DNA of 57,433 nucleotides from Anaerolineales bacterium. Lineage in GTDB: Bacteria; Chloroflexota; Anaerolineae; Anaerolineales; Villigracilaceae. Made by a program: the position numbers and the translations under genes. A model generated the notes under the pieces. The model made no database searches. It saw only the letters and a list, made by a program, of their open reading frames with translations, and had not been told where the DNA came from. Positions 31,913 through 41,127 of this stretch are shown in pieces. Where the stretch lies: positions 1 to 57,433 of the forward strand of contig JAGUZU010000125.1 of NCBI GenBank assembly GCA_020060625.1, read 5' to 3'. Numbering within the stretch: position 1 is the first letter of the stretch; the number at the start of each line of letters is the position of its first letter.

Positions 31913-33382
31913 TCAAGCGCGGTTGCGGATGACCTGCACCAATTGAATGAGGTTATCCTTTTCGGTCAGCCACAAAACGCCGAGATAACTGACGACGCCA
32001 GCCGCAACGATGCAAACCAACTGCCAGACCGGGTCGAATCCCGTTGTCGAATATAAGACCAACAGGGCGGCAGGCGCCATGACCAGCCCGCCTTTGATGG
32101 AGGGGAGCAACTCGATGAAGATTTCCTTCAGGGAGATCTGGACATAGTGCGTGATCAGGAAAAAGCTCAGCACGCGCTCGATAAAGAACGCAGTTACGTA
32201 TGCCCAGGCAATGCCCGCCAACCCGAAGCGCGAGCCGACGAAAAGGGACAAAGCCATCAGGACGAGAGTCAGGATGGTCATATTCAACAATACGTGGGGT
32301 TTGCCAATCGCCTTGTACACGTCGCCCACATGGTAAGCCACCGACGCCACCAGCACATAAAGCGACAGGATGCGAAGGAGGGGGATGGCGTCCAGCCATT
32401 GGCTGCCGAAAACCACCAGGATGATCGGTTCCGCGGCGATTATCAAGCCGAGGCAGACGGGAACCGCGATCAGCTCGACGAGGCGGATGGAACCCAGGAA
32501 GCCCTTGCGCATGCTGTCCATATCCTCCTGGATGTTTGCAAACGCCGGAAAGGTGACGCTTGCCATAATCCACAGGTTGCCCATCAACAGCATTTCGGGC
32601 AGGCGGTACGCAAGGGTATACACGCCCAGTTGGACGGCGCCATACAACCTGCCGATCACGATGTACCCGAGGTTATCTATGGAAACGTTGATAATATCGC
32701 TGCTGATGATGCTGGAACCGTAGGCAAGCAGTCCGCGGGTGATCTTCGGGTCGAGCATGAAGCGGGGACGCCACGGAACCATGACCCAAAAAAGGATCAC
32801 GGAAGCGAGGACACCGATCAGTTGCCCGAATACCAATGCCCACACGCCGTATCCGGCGAGCGCCAGCCCGATGGAGATCACCGCCTTGAACAACGCGCCG
32901 CCCATGTCAGGGATCAGTTTGCGGCGGAAATCGAGGTCGCGCATCAACCAGACGACATGAACCGAGCCGATGGCGCCGATGAAAAACGTCAGTCCCAGCC
33001 AGCGAAGCACCGGCGTTACCATGGGCGTCTTGAAGTACTCGGCGACCAGCGGGGCAAGCGGGATCAGACTCGCCGAAAGCAGAATCCCGAAGATCAGGTT
33101 CAGTGTGAACACGGTGTTGGCGGCCCTGTCAACATCCTCCCGCCGCTGGATTAGGGCGACCCCCAGCCCCAAGTCTTTGACAACCGACAGGTAATTGATC
33201 GCAACCACCGCAAGAGCGACAATACCAAAATCGTCCCTGCTCAGCAAACGGGCGAGGATGGCAGTGGTCACAAACACAACGCCCTTGCTCACGCCATAGG
33301 CGACAAAGTTCCAAAAAATGCCTCGGGCTGTTTTTTGCAGAACCTGACGGCCGATGGTTTCCGTAATGGGGGGCTCGGTCAT
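31913..33382 (-). CDS. Wzx-type polysaccharide flippase (MOP superfamily)
   Basis: A 489-aa integral membrane protein with about 12-14 TM segments, starting with the amphipathic ARGIFWNFVAYGVSKGVVFV helix typical of the PST/Wzx branch. VALIQRREDVDRAANTVF and AYRLPEMLLMGNL are typical loops. It would flip undecaprenyl-diphosphate-linked repeat units to the outer face of the inner membrane. It starts 3 nt after the stop of the O-antigen-ligase-type gene, so the two steps are coupled genetically. Confidence 0.88.
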   Translation of the reverse strand: MTEPPITETIGRQVLQKTARGIFWNFVAYGVSKGVVFVTTAILARLLSRDDFGIVALAVVAINYLSVVKDLGLGVALIQRREDVDRAANTVFTLNLIFGILLSASLIPLAPLVAEYFKTPMVTPVLRWLGLTFFIGAIGSVHVVWLMRDLDFRRKLIPDMGGALFKAVISIGLALAGYGVWALVFGQLIGVLASVILFWVMVPWRPRFMLDPKITRGLLAYGSSIISSDIINVSIDNLGYIVIGRLYGAVQLGVYTLAYRLPEMLLMGNLWIMASVTFPAFANIQEDMDSMRKGFLGSIRLVELIAVPVCLGLIIAAEPIILVVFGSQWLDAIPLLRILSLYVLVASVAYHVGDVYKAIGKPHVLLNMTILTLVLMALSLFVGSRFGLAGIAWAYVTAFFIERVLSFFLITHYVQISLKEIFIELLPSIKGGLVMAPAALLVLYSTTGFDPVWQLVCIVAAGVVSYLGVLWLTEKDNLIQLVQVIRNRA

Positions 33383-33385
33383 ATA

Positions 33386-34852
33386 TTAAACGGAAAGTTC
33401 CAAGGAGTGATTTTGATCGGGATTAATTAAAGACTCCTCGGTCAATTGAATAGCCGCCAATGCCAACGCGACGAAAATCCAAAAAAACCGAAGGTATGAT
33501 CCGTGTAAAAAGAAGCTGGTAATCAAATATCCAATGATAGTGAGTTGGATGGCGGAAATCCACGATGCCCAACCCTTGTATGCCACCATGTGCTCAATGG
33601 ATTGTCTCGCACGGGAGAGGTTTACCAGGAGAAGAATGGAAAAGCCAAGAAACGATATCATCCCCACAAGCCCGGTTTCGGCAAGAATTTGTACATATAG
33701 AGAGTGCGGATCGCGTTCGCCAGTGCGCAGCTCCAAACCTAATTCTTCAGTATATTCTTGATAATTATTTGGATAGTTACCCGCGCCCACTCCCAAAAGC
33801 GGGTTTTTGACAAACATATTCAACCCGGTGAGCATTTCGCTTGTGCGACCACGGAAGGAAGCCTCCTGGTAAATTCCACCGTCATTGGCTGGGGATAATA
33901 AAAGCAGGGATTCAAAGCGTTCCATGTAGCTGGCAGGCAGGAACGGCAAGATGAAGACTACAGCCGCCGCGCTCCCCAGCCAAACCAGCGGGTGCGGACG
34001 ATGCCCGACCAACACCAGGACGAGGATGACGGCGAGGGCAAGATAAGCGCCCCGACTGTAAGAGTTCAGGACTTCGAACAACAGAATCCCCAGGATCCCC
34101 AAAGAAACCAGTTTCATCCGCAGGCGCCTCTCGTAAATCACTCTGATGATGACCAGCGGCACGACCGCGACAACCACCTGCCCCCAAATATTCGGCTCGT
34201 TGATCGGACCCGAGATGCGGTAGGTCGTGGACGACGAGCCAACATCCTCGACCACGCGAGCAAGCCCGAAGAACGTCTGGTCGTAGTTCCCGCTGACGAC
34301 CTGGTACGCGCCGAGCAGGCACAGGAACGCGGTGATCAAGATGACCGTCCACGCCGACTGCTTCCATGTATTGGGATGCCGCAATGTGAACATGATACAG
34401 TAGATGATCACGATATCCTTTCCCAGGTCGAGGATCGCTTCAATGGCTAGGTCCTTGTCGCTTGCGGCGAGGTAGGAAACCGCGGTCATAATAAAAAAGA
34501 AGAAAAGGTACGATTCGATCCCGCGCGTCCTCGCGCGGCCGCCGGGTGGTCGCGCCGCATTCAGGTATCGTACGAAGATGGCGATGGCAACGATGAACAC
34601 AAGCGGCTTGATGACGCTCGGCAGCCCACGGTCGGTGAAAGTCCGGGAAATGTTCGTAAAGACGGCGATGATCAGGACGTCCGCACCGAGGCTGGGCTTG
34701 ATATAGATTGCCATGACCAACCCGGCGGCAAGCATCCCGGCTACCACGAAGAGCCCGACCCGGGTATCCGGGTTGCCGATCACCACCGCGCCCCCCGCCG
34801 CAACAACAACGCCCATCAACAGGTAGATAATATCGCTTTTATTGGCTGTCAC
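33386..34852 (-). CDS. O-antigen ligase / Wzy-like polymerase
   Basis: A 488-aa membrane protein with about 12 TM segments and a large extracytoplasmic loop. The Wzy_C signature includes GVGAGNYPNNYQEY and RDPHSLYVQILAETGLVG, where the His and the Arg/Gly residues are the conserved catalytic set of the ligase family. Members either polymerise repeat units (Wzy) or attach glycan to an acceptor (WaaL-like); context with Wzz and Wzx favours polymerase. It uses a GTG start (34852). It lies 13 nt past the stop of the upstream GT2. Confidence 0.85.
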   Translation of the reverse strand: MTANKSDIIYLLMGVVVAAGGAVVIGNPDTRVGLFVVAGMLAAGLVMAIYIKPSLGADVLIIAVFTNISRTFTDRGLPSVIKPLVFIVAIAIFVRYLNAARPPGGRARTRGIESYLFFFFIMTAVSYLAASDKDLAIEAILDLGKDIVIIYCIMFTLRHPNTWKQSAWTVILITAFLCLLGAYQVVSGNYDQTFFGLARVVEDVGSSSTTYRISGPINEPNIWGQVVVAVVPLVIIRVIYERRLRMKLVSLGILGILLFEVLNSYSRGAYLALAVILVLVLVGHRPHPLVWLGSAAAVVFILPFLPASYMERFESLLLLSPANDGGIYQEASFRGRTSEMLTGLNMFVKNPLLGVGAGNYPNNYQEYTEELGLELRTGERDPHSLYVQILAETGLVGMISFLGFSILLLVNLSRARQSIEHMVAYKGWASWISAIQLTIIGYLITSFFLHGSYLRFFWIFVALALAAIQLTEESLINPDQNHSLELSV

Positions 34853-34864
34853 ATTGTCTCTTTT

Positions 34865-36193
34865 CTAAAATCTATCGAGAAAATCAAACAAGTTGTCAAA
34901 GTATATCAGGATTTTTCCAGCCAGGGCATATCCCATGCGCGCAACGAAAGACTCTGTCGGCAGGCGTTCGGCGGCGGATAACCCAAATTTGGTGCTGTAA
35001 ACCGGCTCCCATGTTTGCCCGTTGGGGTCGCGATAGAGTTTCTGACGCGCCCGGAGTGCCAGGATTTCATTTCGAAGCCAGCGAATGAGACCCCGCGCCA
35101 GGGTAATAGGTCTCCCGGCTTTGAACTTCCGTAGAAAGTGATGCTCAAATCGCCCCATCAACGGGCGGAGGTTCGGGAAATCTTCCAGGAGGATCTTCAT
35201 CGCATTGGGGTCGCTGCTAAAATGACGGGAAAGTTGCATGGCTCCATAAAGGAAGCGCACCATCTGCTGGCTCTCCTCGAAGGGGTTTGCCGCCGCATAT
35301 CCCCAAATACGAGCGCCGCTCTCCGCGATCTGCCTGCCCTGCGAGAGCGCCAAAAGCCCCGCTCCGTAATCCTCGATTACCCCCTGGGGGAAACCGCCGC
35401 AGTCATGGATCCATTGGGTGGACCAGGCAAACATCCAGCCGGTCACTTCGGCTTTCTGAACCCTCGGGCTGGCTGTCACCGGAGCGGTGGAACGTCTGTC
35501 GGCATAGAATTCCCCGGCATTGACGATCACGGTGTTGGGATAGGCACCCCGGTTGATGTGCCTGTGCGCGCACGAATACAGCCGCGCCAGGGAGTCCGGC
35601 TCGACCCAATTGTTGGCGTCAATGTTCATGGCCATCTCGTGGCCAAATGCCCGGGCAATCTCATTCCCGATATTGAGAGCGTTTGCCTTTCCGGGGACCG
35701 GCGTCTCCACCACCAAAAATCGCAGGCTCTCCGTCAGTCCGAACTGGTTGGCGGTTGCCGACCGCTGAAGGTCCACGCGCGAGCGCGGCAGGATCGTATC
35801 CATTACTGGACGAATCCGGGCGAGGCGGTTTCGGATCACTTGCGCACTCCCGTCGCTCGATCCATTGACGATAAAAATAACAGCCGCGTCTGCGTCGGCG
35901 GGGACTTCAGATGCCAGGAGCGCGCCGAGAAACGACGGAAGCGCGATCTCTTCATTGTGGACGGGAACGATGATGGAAAATCGCGTTTCATTCGGCTCAA
36001 CGCTGGTAAGCGCAAGCCAACGCTCCCGCAGGATTTGCTCTCGCGCCTTATCGAACGACGCGGGGTCTTCCGCCGCACCAGCAAGTTGCATGATTGACCG
36101 CGTCACGGCGGTGTACTCCGGCAGGCTCGCAGCAAGCCAGCCGGGGGGCGGGTCAAATAGAGGGTCAATGGGTAGCAGGCGCTGTTGAGACAT
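34865..36193 (-). CDS. GT2 glycosyltransferase, paralogue 1
   Basis: A 442-aa GT2 protein. An N-terminal helical segment (about 70 residues, with PPGWLAASLPEYTAV) precedes the GT-A fold: FSIIVPVHNEE, VNGSSDGS, and NIDANNWVEPDS where other GT2s have DxD. Later motifs are FAWSTQWI and FPQGVIEDYGAGLLAL. The C-terminus continues past WEPVYSTK for about 45 residues with a hydrophobic stretch. It is a clear paralogue of the next gene upstream (36308-37507). Start ATG 36193 follows a region without a good Shine-Dalgarno; 26 further codons are open upstream. Confidence 0.8.
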   Translation of the reverse strand: MSQQRLLPIDPLFDPPPGWLAASLPEYTAVTRSIMQLAGAAEDPASFDKAREQILRERWLALTSVEPNETRFSIIVPVHNEEIALPSFLGALLASEVPADADAAVIFIVNGSSDGSAQVIRNRLARIRPVMDTILPRSRVDLQRSATANQFGLTESLRFLVVETPVPGKANALNIGNEIARAFGHEMAMNIDANNWVEPDSLARLYSCAHRHINRGAYPNTVIVNAGEFYADRRSTAPVTASPRVQKAEVTGWMFAWSTQWIHDCGGFPQGVIEDYGAGLLALSQGRQIAESGARIWGYAAANPFEESQQMVRFLYGAMQLSRHFSSDPNAMKILLEDFPNLRPLMGRFEHHFLRKFKAGRPITLARGLIRWLRNEILALRARQKLYRDPNGQTWEPVYSTKFGLSAAERLPTESFVARMGYALAGKILIYFDNLFDFLDRF

Positions 36194-36307
36194 GGGACGG
36201 TTTATTCTTCGGGCTGTTACAAATGAGATTGAATTGGAGCATATCGCTGATTTTTTCCCATCATAATACAAATGGCTTACAAATGTCTATCGAAATTGGA
36301 GCGATCT

Positions 36308-37507
36308 TTATTTCGTGCTGCGGATTGGTTCCCAGGTCTGTCCTTCCGGGTCGCGCCTGAACATTTGATGCGCGCGAATGATCAGGATTTCGTCGAGCAT
36401 CCAACGAAAAACGGCACGGATGAATGCGGCGCGCCGCCCTGCCTTTCGCTTCCGCCGGTAATAAAACATGAAGCGTTCGCTCGCCGGGCGCAGGTAATGG
36501 AAGTCATCGAGCAACACCTCCATCGCCGCCGGGTCGCCATGAAACTGGCGCGCCAATTGCATGGCGCCGTATATGAAGCGGATCGCCTGCCGGTTTTCAT
36601 CCGACGGATTCGAGGGCGTGAAAACCCAGATGCCCGCCTCGCTCTCGACGATGCGTTTTCCCTGCAAAAGCGCGAGGAGTCCAGTCCCGTAATCCTCGAT
36701 CGCATACTGCGGAAAACCGTTGTTCCCCCCGATCCAGTGCGTGGACCAGGCGAACAAACAGCCGCTGACCTCCGCCCTTTGAATCCTGCCCTTCGCCAAA
36801 ACGTCCGACTGGTCGTTTCTGGTTGGGCAGTATTCCCGGGCATTGACGATTACCGCGCCCGATCCGGACGCGTCCATCAGTTCCTGCTTTGCCCGGCCAT
36901 ACAGGAACGCGATCGAATCAGGTTCCACCCAGTTATTTGCGTCAACGTTGATGGCGAGGATATGGGATTCACTCAGCGCCAGTTCATTGCCAAGATTGAG
37001 GGCATTTGCCTTGCCGGGCGTGGATGTTTCCACGACCATGAAACGCAAGCCATCGCACCGGACTTGAAAGGCGCTGTCCGACCGATTCGGATCAAAGGCG
37101 GATGCAGGCAACTTGACCATCGCAGGCTGGTTGATGTGCGCCAGGCGGGCTTGAATGATCGCCCTGCCTCGATCAGTGGATGCGTTGAGGATGAACGCGA
37201 CGAGGACGTCGGCATGCGGTGGAATTTCCGATGCAAGCATTGCACCTAAAAAGGATGGGAGCGAGCGTTCCTCGTTATGCACCGGCACGATGATGGAAAA
37301 ACGCGAATCCCGCGCCTCCTCGCCGGTCACATCGCGCCACCGCCGAAGAAGGTATTCCTCCCGCGCCTTCTTCAGGGATCCTGCGCCGCCCATATTTCGC
37401 GCCAATCCCCGAATTTCCCTGGAGGCGCGCTCCATCTTGGGGAGACTTGCGCGAAGCCATCCCAGGGGCTGTTCCAACATAAGGTCCAACGGAAGCGCGT
37501 CTATCAT
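36308..37507 (-). CDS. GT2 glycosyltransferase, paralogue 2
   Basis: A 399-aa GT2 with the same plan as 34865-36193: PLGWLRASLPKME, FSIIVPVHNEER, INVDANNWVEPDS, FAWSTHWI and FPQYAIEDYGTGLLAL. It stops right after WEPIRSTK, at the point where the paralogue has about 45 more residues, so the C-terminal tail is missing. The open frame extends 118 codons upstream, but that part overlaps the PIG-L gene and has no family similarity; ATG 37507 is chosen. The pair probably arose by tandem duplication, followed by divergence in acceptor or donor use. Confidence 0.8.
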   Translation of the reverse strand: MIDALPLDLMLEQPLGWLRASLPKMERASREIRGLARNMGGAGSLKKAREEYLLRRWRDVTGEEARDSRFSIIVPVHNEERSLPSFLGAMLASEIPPHADVLVAFILNASTDRGRAIIQARLAHINQPAMVKLPASAFDPNRSDSAFQVRCDGLRFMVVETSTPGKANALNLGNELALSESHILAINVDANNWVEPDSIAFLYGRAKQELMDASGSGAVIVNAREYCPTRNDQSDVLAKGRIQRAEVSGCLFAWSTHWIGGNNGFPQYAIEDYGTGLLALLQGKRIVESEAGIWVFTPSNPSDENRQAIRFIYGAMQLARQFHGDPAAMEVLLDDFHYLRPASERFMFYYRRKRKAGRRAAFIRAVFRWMLDEILIIRAHQMFRRDPEGQTWEPIRSTK

Positions 37508-37517
37508 CGGTTCAGGA

Positions 37518-38237
37518 TCAGGGCAGGCTCCATAAACGGATACCCGGCTTCCCATACCGCGCGATTGCCTTGCGCAACTTCCGCTTATTGTCGAATTCCA
37601 TCGGGATTTGCGATGCGTAAGCCGCAGCGCTGTCCTGCCAGGCGGCAAGACCTTTTTTTGAAATTGCTTTTGTTTCCGACCGCATGGAATTTTCAATTGG
37701 GTCGAGCGCGGAAGGGTTTTCGAGCAGGTATGGAATGTCCGCGTAATAAAGCAGGAACCATCCGAGGCGTTCGGCTGCTCGTCTCGCGAGGACATGGTCC
37801 ACGTGGCTCCCGATTGCCAATGGGCAGAGGAGGATGTCGTCGGGTCTGAGGCGTCTGGCAATGGAATCCGTCAGGCGGGCAAACAAACCATCATCGTCCG
37901 GGTGGGGAGGCGCGAATGTATCGCTGTACAGCCAGCCCCCGTTCGATCCGCTCCGGTATATACAATCTGAAAAGTCAAAGTGTGTCGCCCGCGCGCCGAC
38001 AATTTCCACCGCGCGGCGGTCTTCATCGCGCCTCGAACGCACCGTCTCGTCTGCGGAGCGAAATCCCCACTGGGACTGAATGTCCGCCGCCAATGGACTA
38101 ACCGATTCGCCAGACGGTAAGCCGGAGAACAACGTCCAGACTTCGACCACATGCCCGGCAGCTGACTGTTCGTACATCAAACCGCCTGCGGAAAAGATTG
38201 CATCGTCAAGGTGGGGGGAAATGTAAATCCAGCGCAT
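37518..38237 (-). CDS. PIG-L/LmbE-family deacetylase
   Basis: A 239-aa zinc-dependent N-acetylglucosaminyl deacetylase-like protein. The metal motif reads SPHLDDAIFSAGG (PHLDD, a variant of the usual PHPDDE) at residues 7-19, and GSHVDHVLARR (HxxH) lies near 140-150. Family members remove acetyl groups from GlcNAc-linked lipids or small glycosides (MshB, BshB, PIG-L). In an EPS locus it likely edits an amino sugar intermediate. Start ATG 38237 gives family-like length; the extra 83 open codons upstream overlap the lipoprotein gene and are discarded. Confidence 0.85.
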   Translation of the reverse strand: MRWIYISPHLDDAIFSAGGLMYEQSAAGHVVEVWTLFSGLPSGESVSPLAADIQSQWGFRSADETVRSRRDEDRRAVEIVGARATHFDFSDCIYRSGSNGGWLYSDTFAPPHPDDDGLFARLTDSIARRLRPDDILLCPLAIGSHVDHVLARRAAERLGWFLLYYADIPYLLENPSALDPIENSMRSETKAISKKGLAAWQDSAAAYASQIPMEFDNKRKLRKAIARYGKPGIRLWSLP

Positions 38238-38250
38238 GGACGATTTCGGG

Positions 38251-39423
38251 TCAGTCGGAGGCAGGGGCGAAAGGAGTATCCCAGTCCAGCACGGCGTACC
38301 ACTCGCTGGGAATGTGCCGGAGCATCTTGCTGGACCAAACAGCGGGGTCCCACTTGGCGGTGAAATCCCCTTCGGCAAAAACTTTGGGGTGCCCGCCGTT
38401 ATCCACGATAAACGCGCCGTAATTTTGCATCGCCTTCGCAAAGACGATACAGCCGCGCACGCCCTGACACGCCTCGCGGTTCGCATCTTCGGGAATCTCC
38501 GGGCGGATGACGATGCGCCCGCCTTCGGGAATGTCGAAGCCGGCGATGCCTTTCCCGTCCGTTTGCGTGAATGGCGGAATCTGGGGAGACCAGCCGTTCG
38601 CGGCGCAGACGATGGGGGCGCAGGGATAGTCGTAGGCGAGCGTCATGGCATGGTCAATGGAACCGCGCTCCACTTCGCAGGGCCGCACAATGCCCGCCAG
38701 TTGACCAATACCCACGCCCCTTTGCGCGAAGCCCTTCGGCGGGACCCCCGAGTTTCGGATGTGATAACGATACACGCCACCCGCCGTCCAATTGCCGTCG
38801 CCGCCCACGCGGCCGTAGATCATGCCCCACTCTTCGCCGGAGTCAGTGTTGACGATTGCCAATTGCGAATCGGTGCCGGGGGATGGACGCGCCCCCTCCG
38901 GTACCGGAACCCAGACCGTCCCACCCGGCTGTCCGTAACGAATGTCAACATCGTTGGAGGCATCGCGGAAACTGTTTTCGATCATTACCACCTGGGCCAG
39001 CGGCGTGTTATTCGTAACGTAATAGATGGGCGGCGCATATTGCGAGGTATCCGAACCGATCCAGTCCGACCCGGCAAAGAAGGCGGTCATCATCAAATGG
39101 TTGTCGGGGTGGATCCTTGCAATAGACCAATCAATTTGAGTATTCCAGATGGAGTCGTCGGTGTACGGACGTTGACAGCCCATCGGATGAGCGGGATCAA
39201 TCGTGATGACGGCGGTAGAAGTTTTGGTCGCCGCCTCTGTGTCGGTTGACGTTTGGCTGGGCGCCGCTTCTTCCGTGACTGTGGGCGGGTTCTCCGTCCC
39301 AAAGACCGGCTGAGTCGCCGGGACGGGCTGGTTTCCCGCGCAGGATGCAGTCAACGCCAGAAAACAAACGACTGCGAATCCCGCAATCAGGGACCGCCTC
39401 CGGGTAATTTCATTCACACCCAT
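38251..39423 (-). CDS. Secreted lipoprotein, uncharacterised family
   Basis: A 390-aa protein with a lipoprotein signal (TM-like helix about residues 11-27, lipobox LTASC, Cys28), then a Thr/Pro/Ser-rich linker (about 30-75). The globular domain contains DDSIWNTQI, GSIDHAMTLAYDYPC and, near the end, KAMQNYGAFIVDNGG. The combination of an N-terminal SxWNT, a central G-x-I-x-HA and a C-terminal YGxxxxDNG recurs in uncharacterised secreted bacterial proteins, sometimes near carbohydrate genes; no function is known to me. His in DHAM and Asp in VDNGG are candidate active residues. It lies within the EPS operon, so a role in glycan processing is plausible only by context. Confidence 0.65.
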   Translation of the reverse strand: MGVNEITRRRSLIAGFAVVCFLALTASCAGNQPVPATQPVFGTENPPTVTEEAAPSQTSTDTEAATKTSTAVITIDPAHPMGCQRPYTDDSIWNTQIDWSIARIHPDNHLMMTAFFAGSDWIGSDTSQYAPPIYYVTNNTPLAQVVMIENSFRDASNDVDIRYGQPGGTVWVPVPEGARPSPGTDSQLAIVNTDSGEEWGMIYGRVGGDGNWTAGGVYRYHIRNSGVPPKGFAQRGVGIGQLAGIVRPCEVERGSIDHAMTLAYDYPCAPIVCAANGWSPQIPPFTQTDGKGIAGFDIPEGGRIVIRPEIPEDANREACQGVRGCIVFAKAMQNYGAFIVDNGGHPKVFAEGDFTAKWDPAVWSSKMLRHIPSEWYAVLDWDTPFAPASD

Positions 39424-39451
39424 ACAGTCTTATTCAAACCTCCGGGGAATA

Positions 39452-40207
39452 TCATTTCTTCGAAAGGATTACCGCATATCGGCAAAAACGCCGCAGGAAC
39501 GGGACATTTTTCAACAGGAACCGATCCGTTTTACGCAGGAACTCAAATCGCGTATCCCAGCCAAAGGCTCGCTCCAACATGCTCAGGAATTGGATTTCCT
39601 GCGCCTGCCATTCGCTCGCCTCGGTATTCCAGGCACGCATATCGTCGTAAGTGAGCGGGCGGTCCACACCGACCACCGCCTTATGCGGATATGGGATGTA
39701 TTTTCGCGCAAAGGTCAGGATCGGGTTCATGCCCAACGGCTCGACAAAGACCGCCTTCCCGCCTTTGCGCAGGACGCGATACAGGTCCCGCCTCCCAATC
39801 TCGATCACCAGGTGGTGGAGGATGGATTTGCCGATGATCACGTCGAAACTTTCAGACGCGAAGGGAAGGAATTCACCGGCGGATACCAAAGGTTCGAGTT
39901 CCACATGATTGAGCGACGCCCTGTGCCGCGTCAGGCGCACGCTCTCCGACGACAGGTCGAAGGCAGTAACATGCGCGCCCGCCTTCGCCAGCAGGACCGC
40001 CATCACACCCGCGCCGCATCCCAATTCGAGGACGCGCGCGCCTCTCAGGTCGCCTAAAAATTCGGACACGCCCGGGAATTCCGCATCCTGCCGGGCAAAT
40101 TCATGGAAGTCCATTCCGGACGGGAATATTTCGACCTCCTGCGCCTGACGTTTGGAGATCTCATCCCATTTGGCTTTTTCACTCCGGAATCGTTCATCCA
40201 ACGACAT
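39452..40207 (-). CDS. Class I SAM-dependent methyltransferase
   Basis: A 251-aa methyltransferase. VLELGCGAGVMAVLLAKAG (about residues 45-63) is motif I, AFDLSS motif II with the acidic SAM ribose contact, and FDVIIGKSILHHL motif IV (Methyltransf_11 type). The C-terminal part (from about 165) has an extra helical section. Within an EPS operon it could methylate a sugar hydroxyl, a lipid carrier or an isoprenoid head group; this cannot be resolved. GGAGAA precedes the start. Confidence 0.8.
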   Translation of the reverse strand: MSLDERFRSEKAKWDEISKRQAQEVEIFPSGMDFHEFARQDAEFPGVSEFLGDLRGARVLELGCGAGVMAVLLAKAGAHVTAFDLSSESVRLTRHRASLNHVELEPLVSAGEFLPFASESFDVIIGKSILHHLVIEIGRRDLYRVLRKGGKAVFVEPLGMNPILTFARKYIPYPHKAVVGVDRPLTYDDMRAWNTEASEWQAQEIQFLSMLERAFGWDTRFEFLRKTDRFLLKNVPFLRRFCRYAVILSKK

Positions 40208-40248
40208 AATTTATTCTCCATGCCTTCGAGTCGGGTTATCGGGTTTCA

Positions 40249-41001
40249 TCATGTCCCGGCAGTTGACGGTTGCGCCGGAGCGGCGCGGATTGCCGCGAGC
40301 AAGTCCGCAAGGATGAACAGCGAAAGAAAAATGAACAGGAATTCGTAATTACTCTCCTTCACCTCCTGCACTGCCTGGACGAAAGGGACAAGGTCGAAAC
40401 TGTAGGAGGAGGCAAAGAGAGTCTTCGCCGCCTTTGCCATCGCATAATTGAAAAGGAAAAGCAGTCCGACTCCCCAGTGTACAATCGGCATCCATTTCGA
40501 TGCCAGATTTCTAAACCAGCCGAAAACTAGGCTGACGGCCGGCACGATCACGGCAAACCCGAACCAGAAGATGTTGAAAATATCGTCTGCCTTGAGGAAT
40601 TCGCTGTTCTCGAAAAAGGCGAGGTTATGGACGTTCAACTCGTCCTGAGTGTTGGTCGCCATGATTTCCGGCTGTTCGATGCCGAATATCCTCTGCCCCC
40701 AACTGATCTCCTCTCCGCCGCCGACAAAGAACAACAACGCCAACCCTAGGTAAATCAATTGTCTGCCCCAAAAGATACCGGTCACACGACGGTTCTTCCA
40801 TGAGATATATAACGTGTAGAAGGAAATTCCCGCCGCGATGAATAGGGAAATAGCGCCCATATTCTCGAAATACCGGTCTTCGTCGAACATCATGGCGGCG
40901 ACTTGGTCCCCCATTTGCAGTGTTATGAAGCCCACGGTCAAATACACACAGAGGACGATATAAAAAGCTGGACGGGAAAATAACTTCGATAGGTCCATCA
41001 T
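40249..41001 (-). CDS. Conserved multi-pass membrane protein, unknown function
   Basis: A 250-aa protein with six or seven TM helices: about residues 12-30, 45-63, 80-95, 140-160, 172-190 and 222-242. The most striking motif is FVGGGEEISWGQRIFG near residues 92-107 at a membrane edge, followed by an NxQDELNVHN-type segment. Glu-Glu and His residues at a membrane surface suggest an enzyme (hydrolase or transferase), but I recognise no characterised family. Two adjacent ATGs follow GGAGAG; the first is used here. In the EPS operon between the methyltransferase and the initiating transferase. Confidence 0.65.
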   Translation of the reverse strand: MMDLSKLFSRPAFYIVLCVYLTVGFITLQMGDQVAAMMFDEDRYFENMGAISLFIAAGISFYTLYISWKNRRVTGIFWGRQLIYLGLALLFFVGGGEEISWGQRIFGIEQPEIMATNTQDELNVHNLAFFENSEFLKADDIFNIFWFGFAVIVPAVSLVFGWFRNLASKWMPIVHWGVGLLFLFNYAMAKAAKTLFASSYSFDLVPFVQAVQEVKESNYEFLFIFLSLFILADLLAAIRAAPAQPSTAGT

Positions 41002-41127
41002 GCTCTCCTATAAAATCTCTTATCTTATAAACGCCACAGCCGTTTTACGATCGTGGAAATATCCGAACCATAGTGTACCCTGCACGTTCCCGGGGAGTGT
41101 TGCGAAAAAGTTTCAAACCCCGCCCGG

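Noticed and set aside
32147-33154. A 335-codon plus-strand ORF opposite the Wzx-type flippase
   Set aside because: Highly charged, His/Asp/Gln-rich translation typical of the complement of TM-coding sequence.
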